From: Eleginops maclovinus
Lineage: Eukaryota; Chordata; Actinopteri; Perciformes; Eleginopidae
Direction: 5' to 3'
NCBI RefSeq assembly: GCF_036324505.1
Contig: NC_086368.1
Coordinates: forward strand, 26,301,878-26,365,877
DNA length: 64,000 nucleotides
The translations under genes and the position numbers were made by a program. Positions within the stretch are counted from its first letter, which is position 1; each line of letters begins with the position of its first letter. Under the pieces are notes generated by a model, which did no database searches, was not told where the DNA came from, and saw nothing but the letters and a program-made list of their open reading frames with translations. Below are positions 1-12,869 of this stretch, piece after piece.

Positions 1-769
1 ACAAAATATTACAAGGATAAATAAAGAAATAAACTTCCTGGCCAAACAACAAGTATTGACTCCTATCGAGTTACAGACGCTCACAATGACAAGTTCACGG
101 GCAGTTTACGAACAATAGATCCAGTCTTCCTACAGGCTGAAGGAGACTGCCACCAGGATGCCAATCACAAGCGGGGCAGAGAGTTCAAGGGCAAAGTATG
201 GACACTCTGAACAGTGGGCGTTTTAATACTTCTAAAGTCCAGGATGATAAAAAAAACTGTATAAAAATAAGGCTTCAACTAAGAGATTCTACATTTTCCA
301 TTAAAATGCCTTTTTACAACTAATTGGTCTAAAACACGTCAACTGTCCATCTCACCATCTCAAATTCTGAGGTAAATTTCTAAAGGTTTACAATGTCTTA
401 ATGTGTTGCTCCAAAACCTAAAGATTTGACTTTATTATGACACAAAAGACATCTCCTCTCCTCTGTGAGGAGCTGCTGCTGCACGCTGCGCATGCTGCAG
501 GATTCTGCCCCGTGTACAGGATGTCTGGAGGATCGGTAAATTAAATCCATTCTTCAGTGTTCTTGGGAGGCCGCCGTATATATCTGTGACTGTGTTATAC
601 TTGCTGCTACTCCCGTTAACTTCCAGAAACTTACTATGGCTCGCTCAACCTCTCTCTCGCGCTTACACATGCACACACGTATCCCCCACTCTCTCTCTTA
701 AAGGGATAGGCTGCCTTAGTCTGCATTGTGCTACCATTACAGGTTGCAGAGTAAAACATCGGCCATCGG

Positions 770-823
770 CAAAAATGTTATTCTTAACATCGGTATCGGC
801 GGACATTTTTGGTGCATCCCTAG
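770..823 (-). mobile_element. hAT-type terminal region fragment
   Basis: ATCGGTATCGGCGGACATTT followed by TTGGTGCATCCCTA is the inverse of TAGGGATGCACC, a well-known teleost hAT terminal sequence. The opposite end was not found, so this is a solo or truncated end; sequence from about 590 may belong to the same element. Confidence 0.55.
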
Positions 824-1589
824 TAGAAATACTTCATATATTAGTGGCTCAAAAACATCCTTTTTCTTTGCATTAAAGCAATAAATAAACCATCAAAATA
901 ACTTGGCTTTTTTTTTCTCGTCCCGTTACTAATCTATGATAGATTGTGGCTCACCACAATGATCCTGCAGTAAACAGTGAACCCGGAGGGATTATCCATT
1001 TTTTAATAAGTAAGTGTTTAGTTAAGATTTATGGTAGGTGTGTCCTGAGCCAGTAAAACCACACAGTATTTGGTTTCACACTCAAGTGGTTTGTTGTTCA
1101 CTTTGACTAAGCACATTTGAACAGGTTGTGATGCAGAGCAACAGTAGCAAACGAAACACTCAAGCAATGTGCTTTATACATTAGCAGGTGGCTTGTAAAA
1201 GACGTTCAATTCCTCCACAACAATTGAAAACCTCATCTGCTTTCACATTTGATTTTTAAGTATGTTCCTTATTATAATAAAAACATTCACAGGGTTTGTT
1301 CAGTGTTGTTGCATAATGTTCGATCATTATCACATTAGTATGATGATTTGGACTGAACGTGCCATATTGTACGATAATTTGAGGATTTGAACGCTTATAA
1401 TTAATAGTTTGTTCTCGTCTGCACTCTATTTAACACCTTTACCTTATTCATTTCTATTTGTTCTTCCACAAATCATAGCAATGTCTAAATCCTTGAAATT
1501 ATTCTAGATTTGTAGGCATGTCAAGAAGTATTTTAAACTTCATTTTCCTTTTTCTTGAACAACAAATACATTGTCAAAGACAGAATAAC

Positions 1590-1591
<2 letters not shown>

Positions 1592-1653
<62 letters not shown>

Positions 1654-1665
1654 TCCCCCCCCCCC
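1592..1665. repeat. (GT)n microsatellite with adjoining poly-C
   Basis: GT repeats run from 1592 to 1650 (about 29 units), then ggtt and an 11-base C run. In the minus-strand transcript this is a G run then a CA tract. Confidence 0.97.
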
Positions 1666-2424
1666 AGAATAAGACAAAAATTAGAGCATAAAAACATTTA
1701 GAAAGATAGACAAACAAATGGCTGAAGTCACAGCACAATTGGTCGTGGTTGACTATAGTAAATCTGTCTTCTAATTCAGTTTATTATTATTTTTATAAAT
1801 AGGAAATGATGAATCAGTTAGGGAAGAGCCCTTATTTAAGGCAGAAGCATCTAAACTACTTGAGAATTACAAAGGCTGGATAGTGATATATTCGCTGATA
1901 CTCGTTTTGTTTTTTACTACACTCGAGCATTTTTGATTTGCCTTGGTAACTTGGCTATTAAACCTTTCATGAACGTTAAAAATGGTCGCCATGTCCTATA
2001 AGATATACAAGTGGAGTCAAAAAGTATTTTAAATACCTCAACCGTTTATTCTTTCTCTAATTGTAAGACTCTGGCACTATAGTTTTTAACACTTCCTACG
2101 CTCCAACAGACCCATATAGGATTTCACTTTAAAGACCAGGATCATCCCCATTGGCATACATCTTTTGACACTGAACATCAGGTGTCATATTTTAGTCTAG
2201 ACAGAGTTTTGTTTGTTCAACGTTGAGCAGTATTTATATGCAGTGCTATGGTATCAATAAACAGATAAATGATAACCTTAAATGGACTTTTGTTGGGTTA
2301 AATCATGTTAAAAAGAGGTGTTTCATTGTCCCCAGATGTAGTTGTGTTTCAGTGTTTTGTTGACAGGAGTGCAGTGGGGTTAGTTGTGGTTACATACAGT
2401 GCTGTGGTGTGTTCAGGTACTGAC

Positions 2425-2575
2425 CCTGAGTGAGGGAGTGCAGCGGCAGGCCGGTCTGTCCAGGCTGGATGGTGAGCAGCCCCTGCCTCTGGAGGTTGAG
2501 CAGATGCTGCTGCTGGACCTGCTGGACCTGCAGGAGCTGCTGCTGGAAGGCCAACTGCTGGGCCGACACCTGCTG
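2425..2575 (-). CDS. foxp1: foxp1 coding exon 5 (residues 175-224 plus one base)
   Basis: This 151-bp exon encodes [19 protein letters not shown], then [21 protein letters not shown], and ends near HSLTQ plus the first base of a Gly codon. It matches the human exon that ends PLAQ and continues with GMIPTEL, so the junction is phase 1. Compared with human it has QVQQV where human has QMQQL, and [10 protein letters not shown] where human has PALPLQPLAQ. The acceptor is gtgtcccccag at 2576, followed by CAGCAG (possible tandem acceptor use). The donor is read as CAGG|GTCAGT at 2425/2424. The next exon, expected to begin IPTELQQLWKEV-like, was searched for in 1-2424 on the minus strand and not seen. 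The exon completes the Gln-rich region; the zinc finger and forkhead are further downstream. Confidence 0.94.
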
Positions 2576-3433
2576 CTGGGGGACACAAACACACGAGACA
2601 CACCATCAGCAAACACACAGAAATATAAAAGCATAAATGCCAGTGCAAACATTCCCGTACGCTGTTCGGGAAGAACATCTATAGTTCCGGGTACAGGAAG
2701 TTCATAGGTAGTAGAACAACACATTCATTCATAAGGAAACACATTAATGGATTATCGTGCACAATAGCCCAGTGTGATTTTCATAATTTTTTTCCTTTAG
2801 TGTGTGGAGACAGGTGCAGTGTACATCTCTCTCTCTCTCTCTCCGATAATTAACGAGGAGTCGCGAGGCAAATGACAAACAATGAAACAACATAGTTAAT
2901 CATTCATAATAAGAGCCACAGGAATTTAATTACAGCCATTCATAATTCAGCAAACAACGTGTGACTAAACCAGAGTGCTTAATAACCATCCCAGCAACTC
3001 TCCCAACTCTCCCCGGCATGGCGCTGCGTTCAGGGACACACTTTTCCCCACAACCAGCTCTGCATCGTCAACTAGCAAAAAGATAGCTGTTGTGTTGTTT
3101 CATCAAAGCTAATGGCTGCTGTGTCTTTAGGGTTAGGCGGAGGACATTTCTCTGGCTCTAGTTAGTAAAACGTGTGAACTTTGAGAGGTGATGTGCGAGC
3201 GGAGAAGAAAAGGAGACAAGTCAGAATAATAAATAGAAGGAAATGATCCAATATCCCCAATCCCTTTAGAGTCAAAACAAATGAGAGATGTTCTTTAGAT
3301 AACAGGAGAGATTACTTTCAACCCTTTCTGCAGTCCCATGCTCTCAACGAGTAATCAGTGAACTCAGCAAAATGAACCCAAAATGGGGTTGCTCTTGACT
3401 AAAGACATTCGACCAATCCAAATTTAGATTTCA

Positions 3434-3712
3434 GGGCTGGGCAATATATTCATGTTATATTACGTGACAAAATCTAGTCTTGGATTTCAGATTTCAGGGG
3501 TCTTAAAGGTTGAATTACAGAGATGTCATTTTCTGCAGAACTAGACTAGACTTTAATAGCTCCTATTTTCCAATTTAGTCATTATTTTCACATTGATGAT
3601 GATTATTTATCCACTATTCATTGCGTAAATATAATGTTAAAGCACCAATGGTCAGCCCTACAATATTCCTAAATACCGAAATGGTAAAAACATTTAGTGG
3701 AATTGGATTTCC
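3434..3712 (+). mobile_element. hAT-derived MITE remnant (GGGCTGGGCAATAT type)
   Basis: It begins AGGGCTGGGCAATATAT and continues with ATTACGTGACAAAATCTAGTC, TCTTAAAGGTTGAATTACAG, GATGTCATTTTCTG, TTAGTCATTATTTTCACATTG, GATGATTATTTATC and TAAAGCACCAATGGTCAGCCC. This is the order of a very common fish hAT MITE. The expected right terminal repeat is degraded. Confidence 0.7.
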
Positions 3713-5921
3713 TCCAATGTGCATTAGTTGACATGTCCATAAAACTGTCTTCCCCTCCAAACAATCATGCAGTAGCCCCACTTAATTCCTCAAAAAATCT
3801 TAGTCGTTTCAGACCAAACAACCAACATCCCTGACTGTTAATCATTCCCGTAGGTCTGTCAGAACAGCTTTTGTATTTTTCCAAATGATACAATAAGCTT
3901 TGAGACTCAACAGGATGCCCGGCCTGTTTATGAGTACACAAGGCCATAAGTCAAGCAGCTGATGGTGGGTGTGGGTGTGGGTGTGTGGGGGGGGGGCACT
4001 AAAAGCAGTGCAGGGGCTGCCAAGCTGTGCACCGCGCCCTGTTACCAAACACAGGATACACCACTTTGTTTACTTCTCACAATCAAGTGCACACAAGAAA
4101 GGTCTCTGTGCAGCACGGCCGTCAGGTCACTCTGAAAACTCCCTGAAACAGCCAGATAGAAAACAAACACCCTCCATGTTCGGCTTGTCAAGAGAGTCTA
4201 ACAGACTAGCCTTCACCCCCACCCCACACCCTGCACTGACTCTAAAAGTAAAGCTCTGCGCAACACTGGTCTATTACGGCGAGTGGAGTAGTCTCATTGG
4301 ATCAATCAGGGAGGGAAGACGCTCTGATAGTTGTGGCGGAGGGTCATAATTGAGGAGTTACAGAATTGTGTGTGATGTAACCCAAAATGACGGAAAGGGG
4401 AAAGTGAGAGGGGAGAGTTTTCAGTGGATTTCGGGATACAGGTGGACTGTGATCCGCACTGATCTTATTCCCCCGTTTCCCTTCAGTGTGAGGAAAGTTT
4501 CTCATGTCTTCAGCGCTTTTCTGTTCCTCCCTGACAGAAAGATAATAGTGCTACGGGGGTGGGAGTTCACAGGGAACAATGTCTTTCATCAAAAAGCTAA
4601 ATAAATAGAGGGTGGCTTGGAGGAAAAAAAGGGAAGAAAGAAAAATCGAGCATTGCAAATGAATTTAACTCTCTCCCCTTCACATGCCTTTTTTTTTTTC
4701 CTCTCTTCTGGTCCCATCAGCTGACAGGAGCTCCTGTGCGCTCCCAGCATGCAGACACATTAAAAAAGCCCGAGACCCAATAGACCAAATAAGAGGTTAA
4801 CAAGAAGTGGCATGAGGGAGAGAAAAATACAGTCCCTGACAAATGATAAAGAGTGACACTGGCAGGCCTTTATTGTCGAGCTTCAAATATAAAGTTAAAG
4901 ATCTTTGAGAAACTAAATTTTGATGTCTTTAAAATAAAAGAGGCACAAAGCAACAACAGGGGGTTATTGTCTGGCAGCCACAGGGGAGTCACCGCATAAT
5001 TCTTATTCTGTCTTTTGATGGCTGCGACGAGAAGGAAAAAAAAGGAAAAAAGGCGAGAGCGATGGTGATGGGGAGAGAAAGAAAACACGGGCAGAGGGGG
5101 AGAGCCTCTCGAGGCTGCATCCATTTCCTGTGATCATACATAATATGCTTCAAAAGTTGTTTTCTCTTTTATTCTCATGCTCCATTCAACTGATCAATTG
5201 CACCTCCTTGCCCCTCCCCTCCTCCCCTCATCTCTTTTCTCCCCCCTCTTGCTCCTCTCGTGTTGACATCAGATGCGACTTGGTGACAGGCCCTATCTGA
5301 GGCCGAGGAGCTCCGCTGTCATGTTGATTTATGGGAGCATCACGCCACAACTTGTCCAAACTGAAGCTCGCAGTTCATTAATTAGGGAGCTACGACTTTG
5401 AAGTTGGGAGCTTCGACAGGACGCGGACGTGTGTGTGTGTGTGTAAGTGTGAGCATGTGTGTGAGTCTAACATTGGGCTTAATTTTCTCCTGCTTCCTCC
5501 ACTATCCAAACACGGAACTCAACGGGGATGGGAGCAGAAATTCCCAGATTCGTCTTTGAACTTCTTCTGACCGCACAATAATAATTTGCTTTGTCCAAAG
5601 TGATGCTCGTATCCTGCGGTCATTAACACGCATTAAGACGCTGCCTATGAGCGAGCACTGCCCGTACTGGAGGGAGCCAAGGAGAGAGCACAGGCAACAA
5701 AGCTGGAGCGCTCTCTCCTCGCACTGATATCTCACAATTACATGCCTTCTCTTCCTCTGCCATTTCCATGTTAATTACCGAGAAAAGCCTCTCAGATTTA
5801 TATGCTCCCTGTTCCTGCCTTTCATTACACGACGCTCGCAGCAGCGGTCATCTCTCTGTAGCACAGGACACTTGTTTATTTTAAATATACACATTTTATA
5901 ACAATTCACCAGGCTCAGTCT

Positions 5922-5965
5922 CTCCATTACATTAGATCTAGCTGACGCTTTCATCTAAAGCGACA
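5922..5965 (+). mobile_element. SINE/LINE tail motif
   Basis: ATTAGATCTAGCTGACGCTTT then CATCTAAAGCGAC matches the widespread fish retroposon tail (TTAGCTGACGCTTTTATCCAAAGCGAC-like). Nothing of the rest of the element is recognised; the tandem array starts just to the right. Confidence 0.55.
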
Positions 5966-6019
5966 AAACATAAACCAAAACCAACATGAAAAGATGCAAA
6001 CCGCCATGAACATTTACTT

Positions 6020-6692
6020 AAAAAAACTATACCATTGTAAGTGGTTCAATACTATGCATTTATTGTGCTGCTAATCATGCTAATCAGAAGCAAAACTCTA
6101 AAACTGTAATGTCTTTTCAGAAATGAAGAGTATTCTAAGGGAAAAATCAGTCAGTTTTGCCATCTATCTAGCATGTCTGGCATGCTAATTACTTAAACAT
6201 GCTAACCAGAGACATGTCAGACATGTAGTTAAACTAAAAATACTACACATTTAATGTGGTTGCAGAAAAAAGAGAGGGTTTTTGCACTGTATCAATCAGT
6301 TGTTGCCATTTATCCCACATACCTGACATGCTAATCAGCTAAACTTACTAATCATGCTAATCAGAAGCATGTCAGACATTACACTTAAAAAAACAATATG
6401 GTTCTAAAAGAAAGAGCTTTCTTATGATGCTTATCAGAAGCATGTCAGACACATATAGTCTGGTTCCTGAAAAAAGAGTGTACTTGGCACAGTATCAGTC
6501 AGTTGCTGCCATTTATCCTGCGTTACTGACATGCTAATTTGCTAATCATGCTAATCAGAAGCACGTCAGACATGGATTTTTTAAAAACACTATACATATA
6601 ATGTGGTTCCAGAAAGAAAGAGTATTCTTAGTGCTGTATCAGTCAGTTTTAGCCATTTATGCAGCATGTCTGACATGCTAATCAGAAGCATG
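6020..6692. repeat. Degenerate tandem array, about 4 units of ~150-180 bp
   Basis: Recurring ordered motifs are GCTAATCATGCTAATCAGAAGC, CATGTCAGACAT, ACTA(C/T)ACATTTAATGTGGTT, CAGAAA(G)AAAGAGT, TATCAGTCAGTTTTGCCATTTAT and GCATGTCTGACATGCTAAT. Units end near 6190, 6350, 6440 (short) and 6550, with the last to 6692. The array lies about 160 bp downstream, in the transcript sense, of the Q13 exon. Confidence 0.85.
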
Positions 6693-6849
6693 AGTGCACT
6701 TGATCCCCCCCTCCCTCCCCTCCCCTCCCCCGTGCTTTAACCACAGTCTGGAAGCAGATGGGGTTGAGGGAGGGAGCGCACATGCCTTCCATGCTCTGTC
6801 TGGCCAATGGCTTTGGTAATGGCAGGCGCTCGGTGTGATGTCAGCCTAC

Positions 6850-6874
6850 CTCTTTATTCTGCTTGCTGCCCGCA

Positions 6875-6916
<42 letters not shown>

Positions 6917-6972
6917 ATGAGCTGGAGGTGGAGCTGTTCCTGCTGCTTCTTGTAGAACTCTTGGAGTTGCTG
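6850..6972 (-). CDS. foxp1: foxp1 coding exon 4 (residues 134-174, Q13 tract)
   Basis: This 123-bp phase 0-0 exon encodes 41 residues: QQLQEFYKKQQEQLHLQLI, then 13 consecutive glutamines (6877-6915), then HAGSKQNKE. The human FOXP1 exon has only three glutamines at this place before HAG, so the fish tract is expanded. Eleven of the 13 codons are CAG and two are CAA (the 7th and 13th), so the tract is interrupted at the DNA level. The acceptor is ctttcctgcag at 6973, followed at once by CAG (an NAGNAG tandem acceptor). The donor is gag|gtaggc at 6850/6849. EFYKKQQEQL is the family hallmark. The HAG after the tract indicates FOXP1; FOXP2 has HPG there after a much longer tract. Confidence 0.96.
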
Positions 6973-7377
<405 letters not shown>

Positions 7378-7743
7378 TTAATTTTACTGGATTTATTGTC
7401 TACAAATGGCAGAAAATAGGGACAAAGTTGGAAAAATGTCCATCCAGTTTTAGTTCAAGGTAATATCTTTTAAAATGCTTAAAATCCAAAGATATTCAGT
7501 TCAAAGTATATTAAAGCATATTTAAGGATATTTTGCATGGAAAACTACATGTTTACATGTAATAAATGATGTAAAGAAAGCCTCTTGGCAACGACTGGAC
7601 TGTAAGACTTCCTCTTGGGTGTCATCTTGATGTGTTACAAGCTGCACACACCCTCCAACACACACACACACACACACCCTTCTAACTGTTCTGACACCAC
7701 ACCAGACTGAGGACACTAGACATCTTCTTCTATCCTCTCACCT

Positions 7744-7929
<186 letters not shown>

Positions 7930-9469
7930 CCTCTCAATATGATCCACATCTGCATCTCAGATCCAGCGTTTATACAAGATGGCAAATATGCCATACCTGA
8001 GGACGTGAAAAGATGGCCTCAAAAAATGCTGCGGTTGGCTCGACGTGTCATCTGAGAACATTTCATTAGAGACACTGTCAGCGGAGATCTATTATGGGCT
8101 GGATGCACGGTGCCCGGAGGAGGAGGAGCCACGGTGAAGAACACACACACACCCCACACCTCTAACTAACTCCCAGCAGAAAGGTGTGAGTGCATGACTC
8201 CTCAAAACAAGTGATTTGTTGTGACACTGAGAGAGCGCCCACAGTTGTCAGGGCGCCTTAATTGCTCCGGCGGCGGAGGGGACGCCGAGTGTGTCTGCCA
8301 CTCAGCGCCATGATGTGCGATACCATTAAAAGCTCCTTTCCTTCACATTCGGATGACAAACAGCAACCGAGACGTGTGTGATAGTGTTGGGTTGTTAACA
8401 AGTTGTGGTGATGTTTTATTGGGTACGTTAGCATGCAGGCCAGTTCTGTAGTTTACTTATCTGAGAATTTATATTTCTTGGTACTTAATAATTGGACTTT
8501 ACTACATTTCCGAAGCCAATACATAAACATATCATCTCAGAGCTGAAGTTACTTTTTTTCTTTCTAAGTACAGGCAAAAGGTTCACATAAAAAAAGGAAT
8601 TACTAATAAATAAAACAAATAAAATACATACAATTAGAGTTAATAGGATCCCTACAGAATTTAAAATAACTAGGTTGACTGTCCGATTAGCCCAACAACC
8701 AAAAGGACACACATAACATGCATAAAATGATCATTATTCCAAATAATCCCACTCATTGAGTCTCATTTAACCACCAATGGTTTGAGGCAATATTTGACAT
8801 GGGCTATGCAATGTATTTTTTTAGGCACCTTAAATTGAGAAAACTCATTGATTGCTTTTTCAAATCAGGTATCTTACCAAACAGAATAACTGTATTTATT
8901 ATCTGTGGACAGTTTTCATCCAGAACCCTTGGTTAAGTCAATTCTATGGCCTATACTTTTAGTAGTTTTACTAAAGAAAGATTTGAAATGCAGGACTCTT
9001 CTTCCCCCCACCGTTAGCATATGTGCATATAAAACGTGCTTTGTACCCGGGCTGATGTCAGCAGCTGATCGAGTGCACAGTGACAGTCCGCCTCCACCAA
9101 GGTTACCCAAATTGTGGGTCCGCCTTACAGCTAATGACACCCCTTTTGAATTTTTCATGCATTTTTTCTTAAATGTTGCTTAAAATCTCATCCAGTAACG
9201 AAGGGGGCTTTTCCTCTGCATCACCTCATTCATTGTTAAACAAAAACAAGGGCATAATGAACGGCTTGTACTGCATATGCGGGGGGGAAAGGGCAAGGGA
9301 TGTCCAATAGGAGAGGAGCGGCTTTGATGCTCTCCGTTAACTTAACACCACACTGTGCCGCCTCCAGCACCCAGGAGAGCGACTGAGGATCAGCCCCACC
9401 CAGGAGGACTAACACACACTTCACATCTCCAGCAGCAGCAGGCGTGAGGAGCCCAAAAAATGCAATATT

Positions 9470-9760
9470 AATTCCCCCCTGTATTATGTCTTAATATGCA
9501 GTTCATCTTGACTTTTGCACATGACTTGTCCTGTCATTTGCATAGCCCCGGCCTCCCCTTCTCCTCATTTCACAGTCATTATCCACTGAAGTCCCTTTTT
9601 TCCCCCCTTCTAATTTTGATGAACTATTTTGAAGGTCAACCCACGTCTTTTCTGACACGCAAGCGCCAAACGTGATATATAGTCCCCGTCTAAACATGAC
9701 ATTCACCCTCCCACGCACGCCGAGGATAAATAATAACGTGTGTTAAAAATGTACTTCATG
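9470..9760. promoter_or_regulatory. Candidate conserved regulatory block in foxp1 intron
   Basis: Repeat-free sequence with a perfect POU octamer ATTTGCAT (9536-9543) and short AT-core motifs (TTAATATGCA, TAATTTTGATG). Inference only: composition and context fit a developmental enhancer, but conservation cannot be seen from one sequence. Confidence 0.3.
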
Positions 9761-10644
9761 CTCAATCTTTTTTTTTTTACTACCGTGTTTAAAGCTGCAA
9801 ATGTATAATCATTTTGTCAAGCCGTATTATATAGAGTGTGAGGGTTTACACACCCCGGCTCTCGATAGCTGCCAATTTCATTACAAATGACACCGGGATT
9901 TCCTTCAATTTAACTGTCTTAATTCTTTACACCTAGATCTCATCATGGTTTCACACTCTGCCTTGTCAGGAGCGTCTGGCTCGCTGTAACTACAGCCGGA
10001 GCAGCCTCCTCTGTGCAAGAGGCTATTACACACCCCCCATTTTATTACCCATTACTACTGAGGTCATTAGCAGCGAGAGGGATTGTATGCTTCTTAACCT
10101 ATTGATCAATGTAACTACTACCATTTAATCCTGTGCTGAAGGAGTGAAAATCTGCCTGCGACTGGATGCTATTGAGAGGAAAGGCGGGAGGGGGATGTAT
10201 TGGAGGGGCACTTTAACTGAGAAATATTGCCCTGGCCGCTGTATCATGCCCATTTAACGCAAACACAGGACGCCAGTCGCCATTTAGAGCACTCCCATAT
10301 GGTGCACTCCCCCCCTTATCTCCGGGATAACATCATGACTCCAGATGATCCACGAAAAAATATATCACCATATAAAGATCGTCTAAAAAAAGAAAGAAAA
10401 AGAGAGTGGTACTGGGCTAATAACTGGAGGGATCCGGCGAGCCCGGCTCTAATCTACTCCGCGGATATGAGGGTGTGAAAAAGAGGGCATTCTGAGGATG
10501 CCAGGAATAGCTGACGTTTATGAATTTTGCGAAGGTGTGGCGCTCTCCAGGTGCCTCGTGCACATAAACATTCAGAGCTGGAACATTTTCACACAGCTGC
10601 ACAGTGACTGCAGGCAATATACTGTACCAGCACAGGCCTGCTGG

Positions 10645-10814
<170 letters not shown>

Positions 10815-10933
10815 CTCTAGACTGTGGCATGTTAACTGTCACAAGCACGTGTAGGTCGTACCACAGTGTGTAGGAGGAGCAAAACCAGTTTACAGGAGCA
10901 AGAAAGTACATGCAGTGTGTGAACGTATGATGC

Positions 10934-11424
10934 ATAATCGAAAAATCATTTCAAAAAAAATTAAAATGACCTCGATTATTTCAGATGTATTACAAGAACA
11001 GTTTTTAAGAACTATTTTCAAAACTACATTTTAGTTTTGACAAAATGATTCATTATTTGGATAACCCTTGTATTCATTATTGAAATAAAGAGTAATCAAT
11101 TAACTTTTAGGTCTATAGAATATTTAAATGTCTTGTTTTGTCTCAAACATATATACTTTCCAATACAAAAATAAAAAGCAAGAAATATTCACATAAGAGA
11201 AGCTGAAAACACAATGTTCTTGTAGATAAATGGAGCATGATTAATCCAAAAACACTAAAAGTTCTTTAAACAACCCTATGTACAAAAATATTCTTTTCAA
11301 GGATATTAAATATTGAAATCTACTTAATTCCCATTATTAATGAAAATGCTGATTAAGCAAAAATATTAGCTTTTTTTCTTCTGTTGATCGACTAATCGAC
11401 AACTCGCCTGATCGCTGTAGCTTT
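10934..11424 (-). mobile_element. hAT-derived MITE (TCGATTAATCG type), degenerate
   Basis: The right end reads inversely TAAAGCTACAGCGAT, then GTCGATTAGTCGATCAACAG, a common percomorph hAT end. The left part has ATAATCGAAAAATCAT and CTCGATTATTTCA. Internal ATTTAAATGTCTTGTTTTGTC, AGAAGCTGAAAACA and TTTTTGCTTAATCAGC also fit that family. It is heavily mutated, and it lies between two CA arrays. Confidence 0.65.
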
Positions 11425-11480
11425 AATATCCTTCATATCATACTGTAGTTCTCTGCATCCTCTCTGATCATGCATAAACA

Positions 11481-11623
<143 letters not shown>

Positions 11624-11829
11624 TAGAAAGCAACTGGCAGTACAACACACCTACAGTAAGCCAGTTTAAAGAGAAAAAGTGAAATCTATCTGGAGCTGCA
11701 CGTGTGAAAACATTAAATAGCCAATGATTTACAGTTATTGAAGACACCCCCCCCTCCCATCACAAGTCAGAGGTCAGTGCACGGTGAGAAGGAGTGAGGG
11801 GTGAAGGAGGATACAACAAGGCCCCCCTT

Positions 11830-12480
11830 TTTACGCGCCACTGAGGCAATTAAGAGGAAACAGAAACGAGGGACGGGGAGGTGAGACCCCGACGTCTCAC
11901 CGGCCGCAGCTCAGGATAAAAGCAAAGAAAGAGAATTATCAAATTTTCATTTGTGCTCCCGGGGGTCATCTTGTTTTTTGTAAAGGGGGCATCAAATGGA
12001 ATGGAGAAGTAAAAAAAAGAAGAAAAAAAAGGCCCTGGAGAAATCAGCAAGTGCTAGTCCGTTTGATGCTGTTGTTTCACCTCGGCCTGCAGTGTGGAAA
12101 CCACTTCCCCATCCTCACCGTGATCATGGAAATGTAGCCGGGATTTCACGGGAGGTATTGTACTTAAAATGATGAGCGAAAAACGTAATTAGTCAAGACT
12201 GCAAAGCCTAATTTCATATCAACCATTGAGGCTGATTGAAATCTCTCAAGTGGAGAGCATTTATTTCCCTGGAAGAAAAAGGGAAAATAAACGCAGGATA
12301 GGTAACGTTTTCCCATCATTTCAGATTCTTTGTCATATGTTTTTTAAGGCATCCCTACGTGTGTTTAGACCTCCATTAGCCCTTCCTGGTCGTCCACAAT
12401 CAGGCCGTTTTAAAAATGTTTACAGCTCACATAAACAGGATAATCACAGCCACATTTTTTCTCCCACTCTATATCATCTG
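11830..12480. promoter_or_regulatory. Candidate conserved regulatory block in foxp1 intron
   Basis: Long repeat-free block with GCAATTAAGAGG, GTAATTAGTCAAG, CTAATTTCATATC and similar homeodomain-core motifs. Inference from composition and location only. Confidence 0.28.
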
Positions 12481-12869
12481 TATTAGTTCGAAGTGATGGG
12501 GGTGGGGGGTGTCATTATTTGAGCAACTGCAAAAACAAAAGTTCAAGATTGCATTTTAATTAACTTTTCAACTACAAACAAACAGGCTGTTTAGTTTTTC
12601 TCTTCTTCGCACAGAACTGATCCCGGTCGGGTTTAAACAAACACAGAGGCGAAGTGAGCCCAACAATAACAGCTGATCTGCAAACTGCATGCTTTTTCCC
12701 ACACTGGAGGTGAGGTGAGAGCACACAGGGCATACACCCCCCCCCCCCCACACACACACACACACACATTTCCTTTCCATCGCCATCTTTTCAAAAAACA
12801 TTCAAAATCTGTAGTCCAGAAAATATTTGCAACAAATACATGTCGTTCAGTTTCTTAACGTCAGCTACT

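Larger units (their letters stand above)
1..2424 (-). other. foxp1: intron following foxp1 coding exon 5 (partial)
   Basis: The donor lies at 2424-2423 and no acceptor was found before the window ends. It holds a hAT-like end at about 770-823, a TG microsatellite with an adjoining C run (1592-1665), and otherwise unique AT-rich sequence in which I see no exon. Confidence 0.85.
2576..6849 (-). other. foxp1: foxp1 intron between coding exons 4 and 5 (4.27 kb)
   Basis: Donor gtaggc at 6849 and acceptor cccccag at 2576. From right to left it holds a C/T-rich stretch (6706-6730), the degenerate ~160-bp tandem array (6020-6692), a SINE-tail-like motif (5922-5965), unique sequence, and the MITE at 3434-3712. 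The block 4600-5850 is free of recognised repeats and may contain conserved elements, but no gene is seen. Confidence 0.9.

Noticed and set aside
460..530. Possible downstream foxp1 exon with QQQLL-like translation on the minus strand
   Set aside because: The translation around the CAGCAGCAG does not match the expected IPTELQQLWKEV exon and lacks convincing splice sites.
2349..2724. Overlapping open frames on both strands at the exon 5 locus
   Set aside because: The frames running past the exon on either side are shadows; only 2575-2425 in the QQVSAQQ frame matches FOXP1 and has splice sites.
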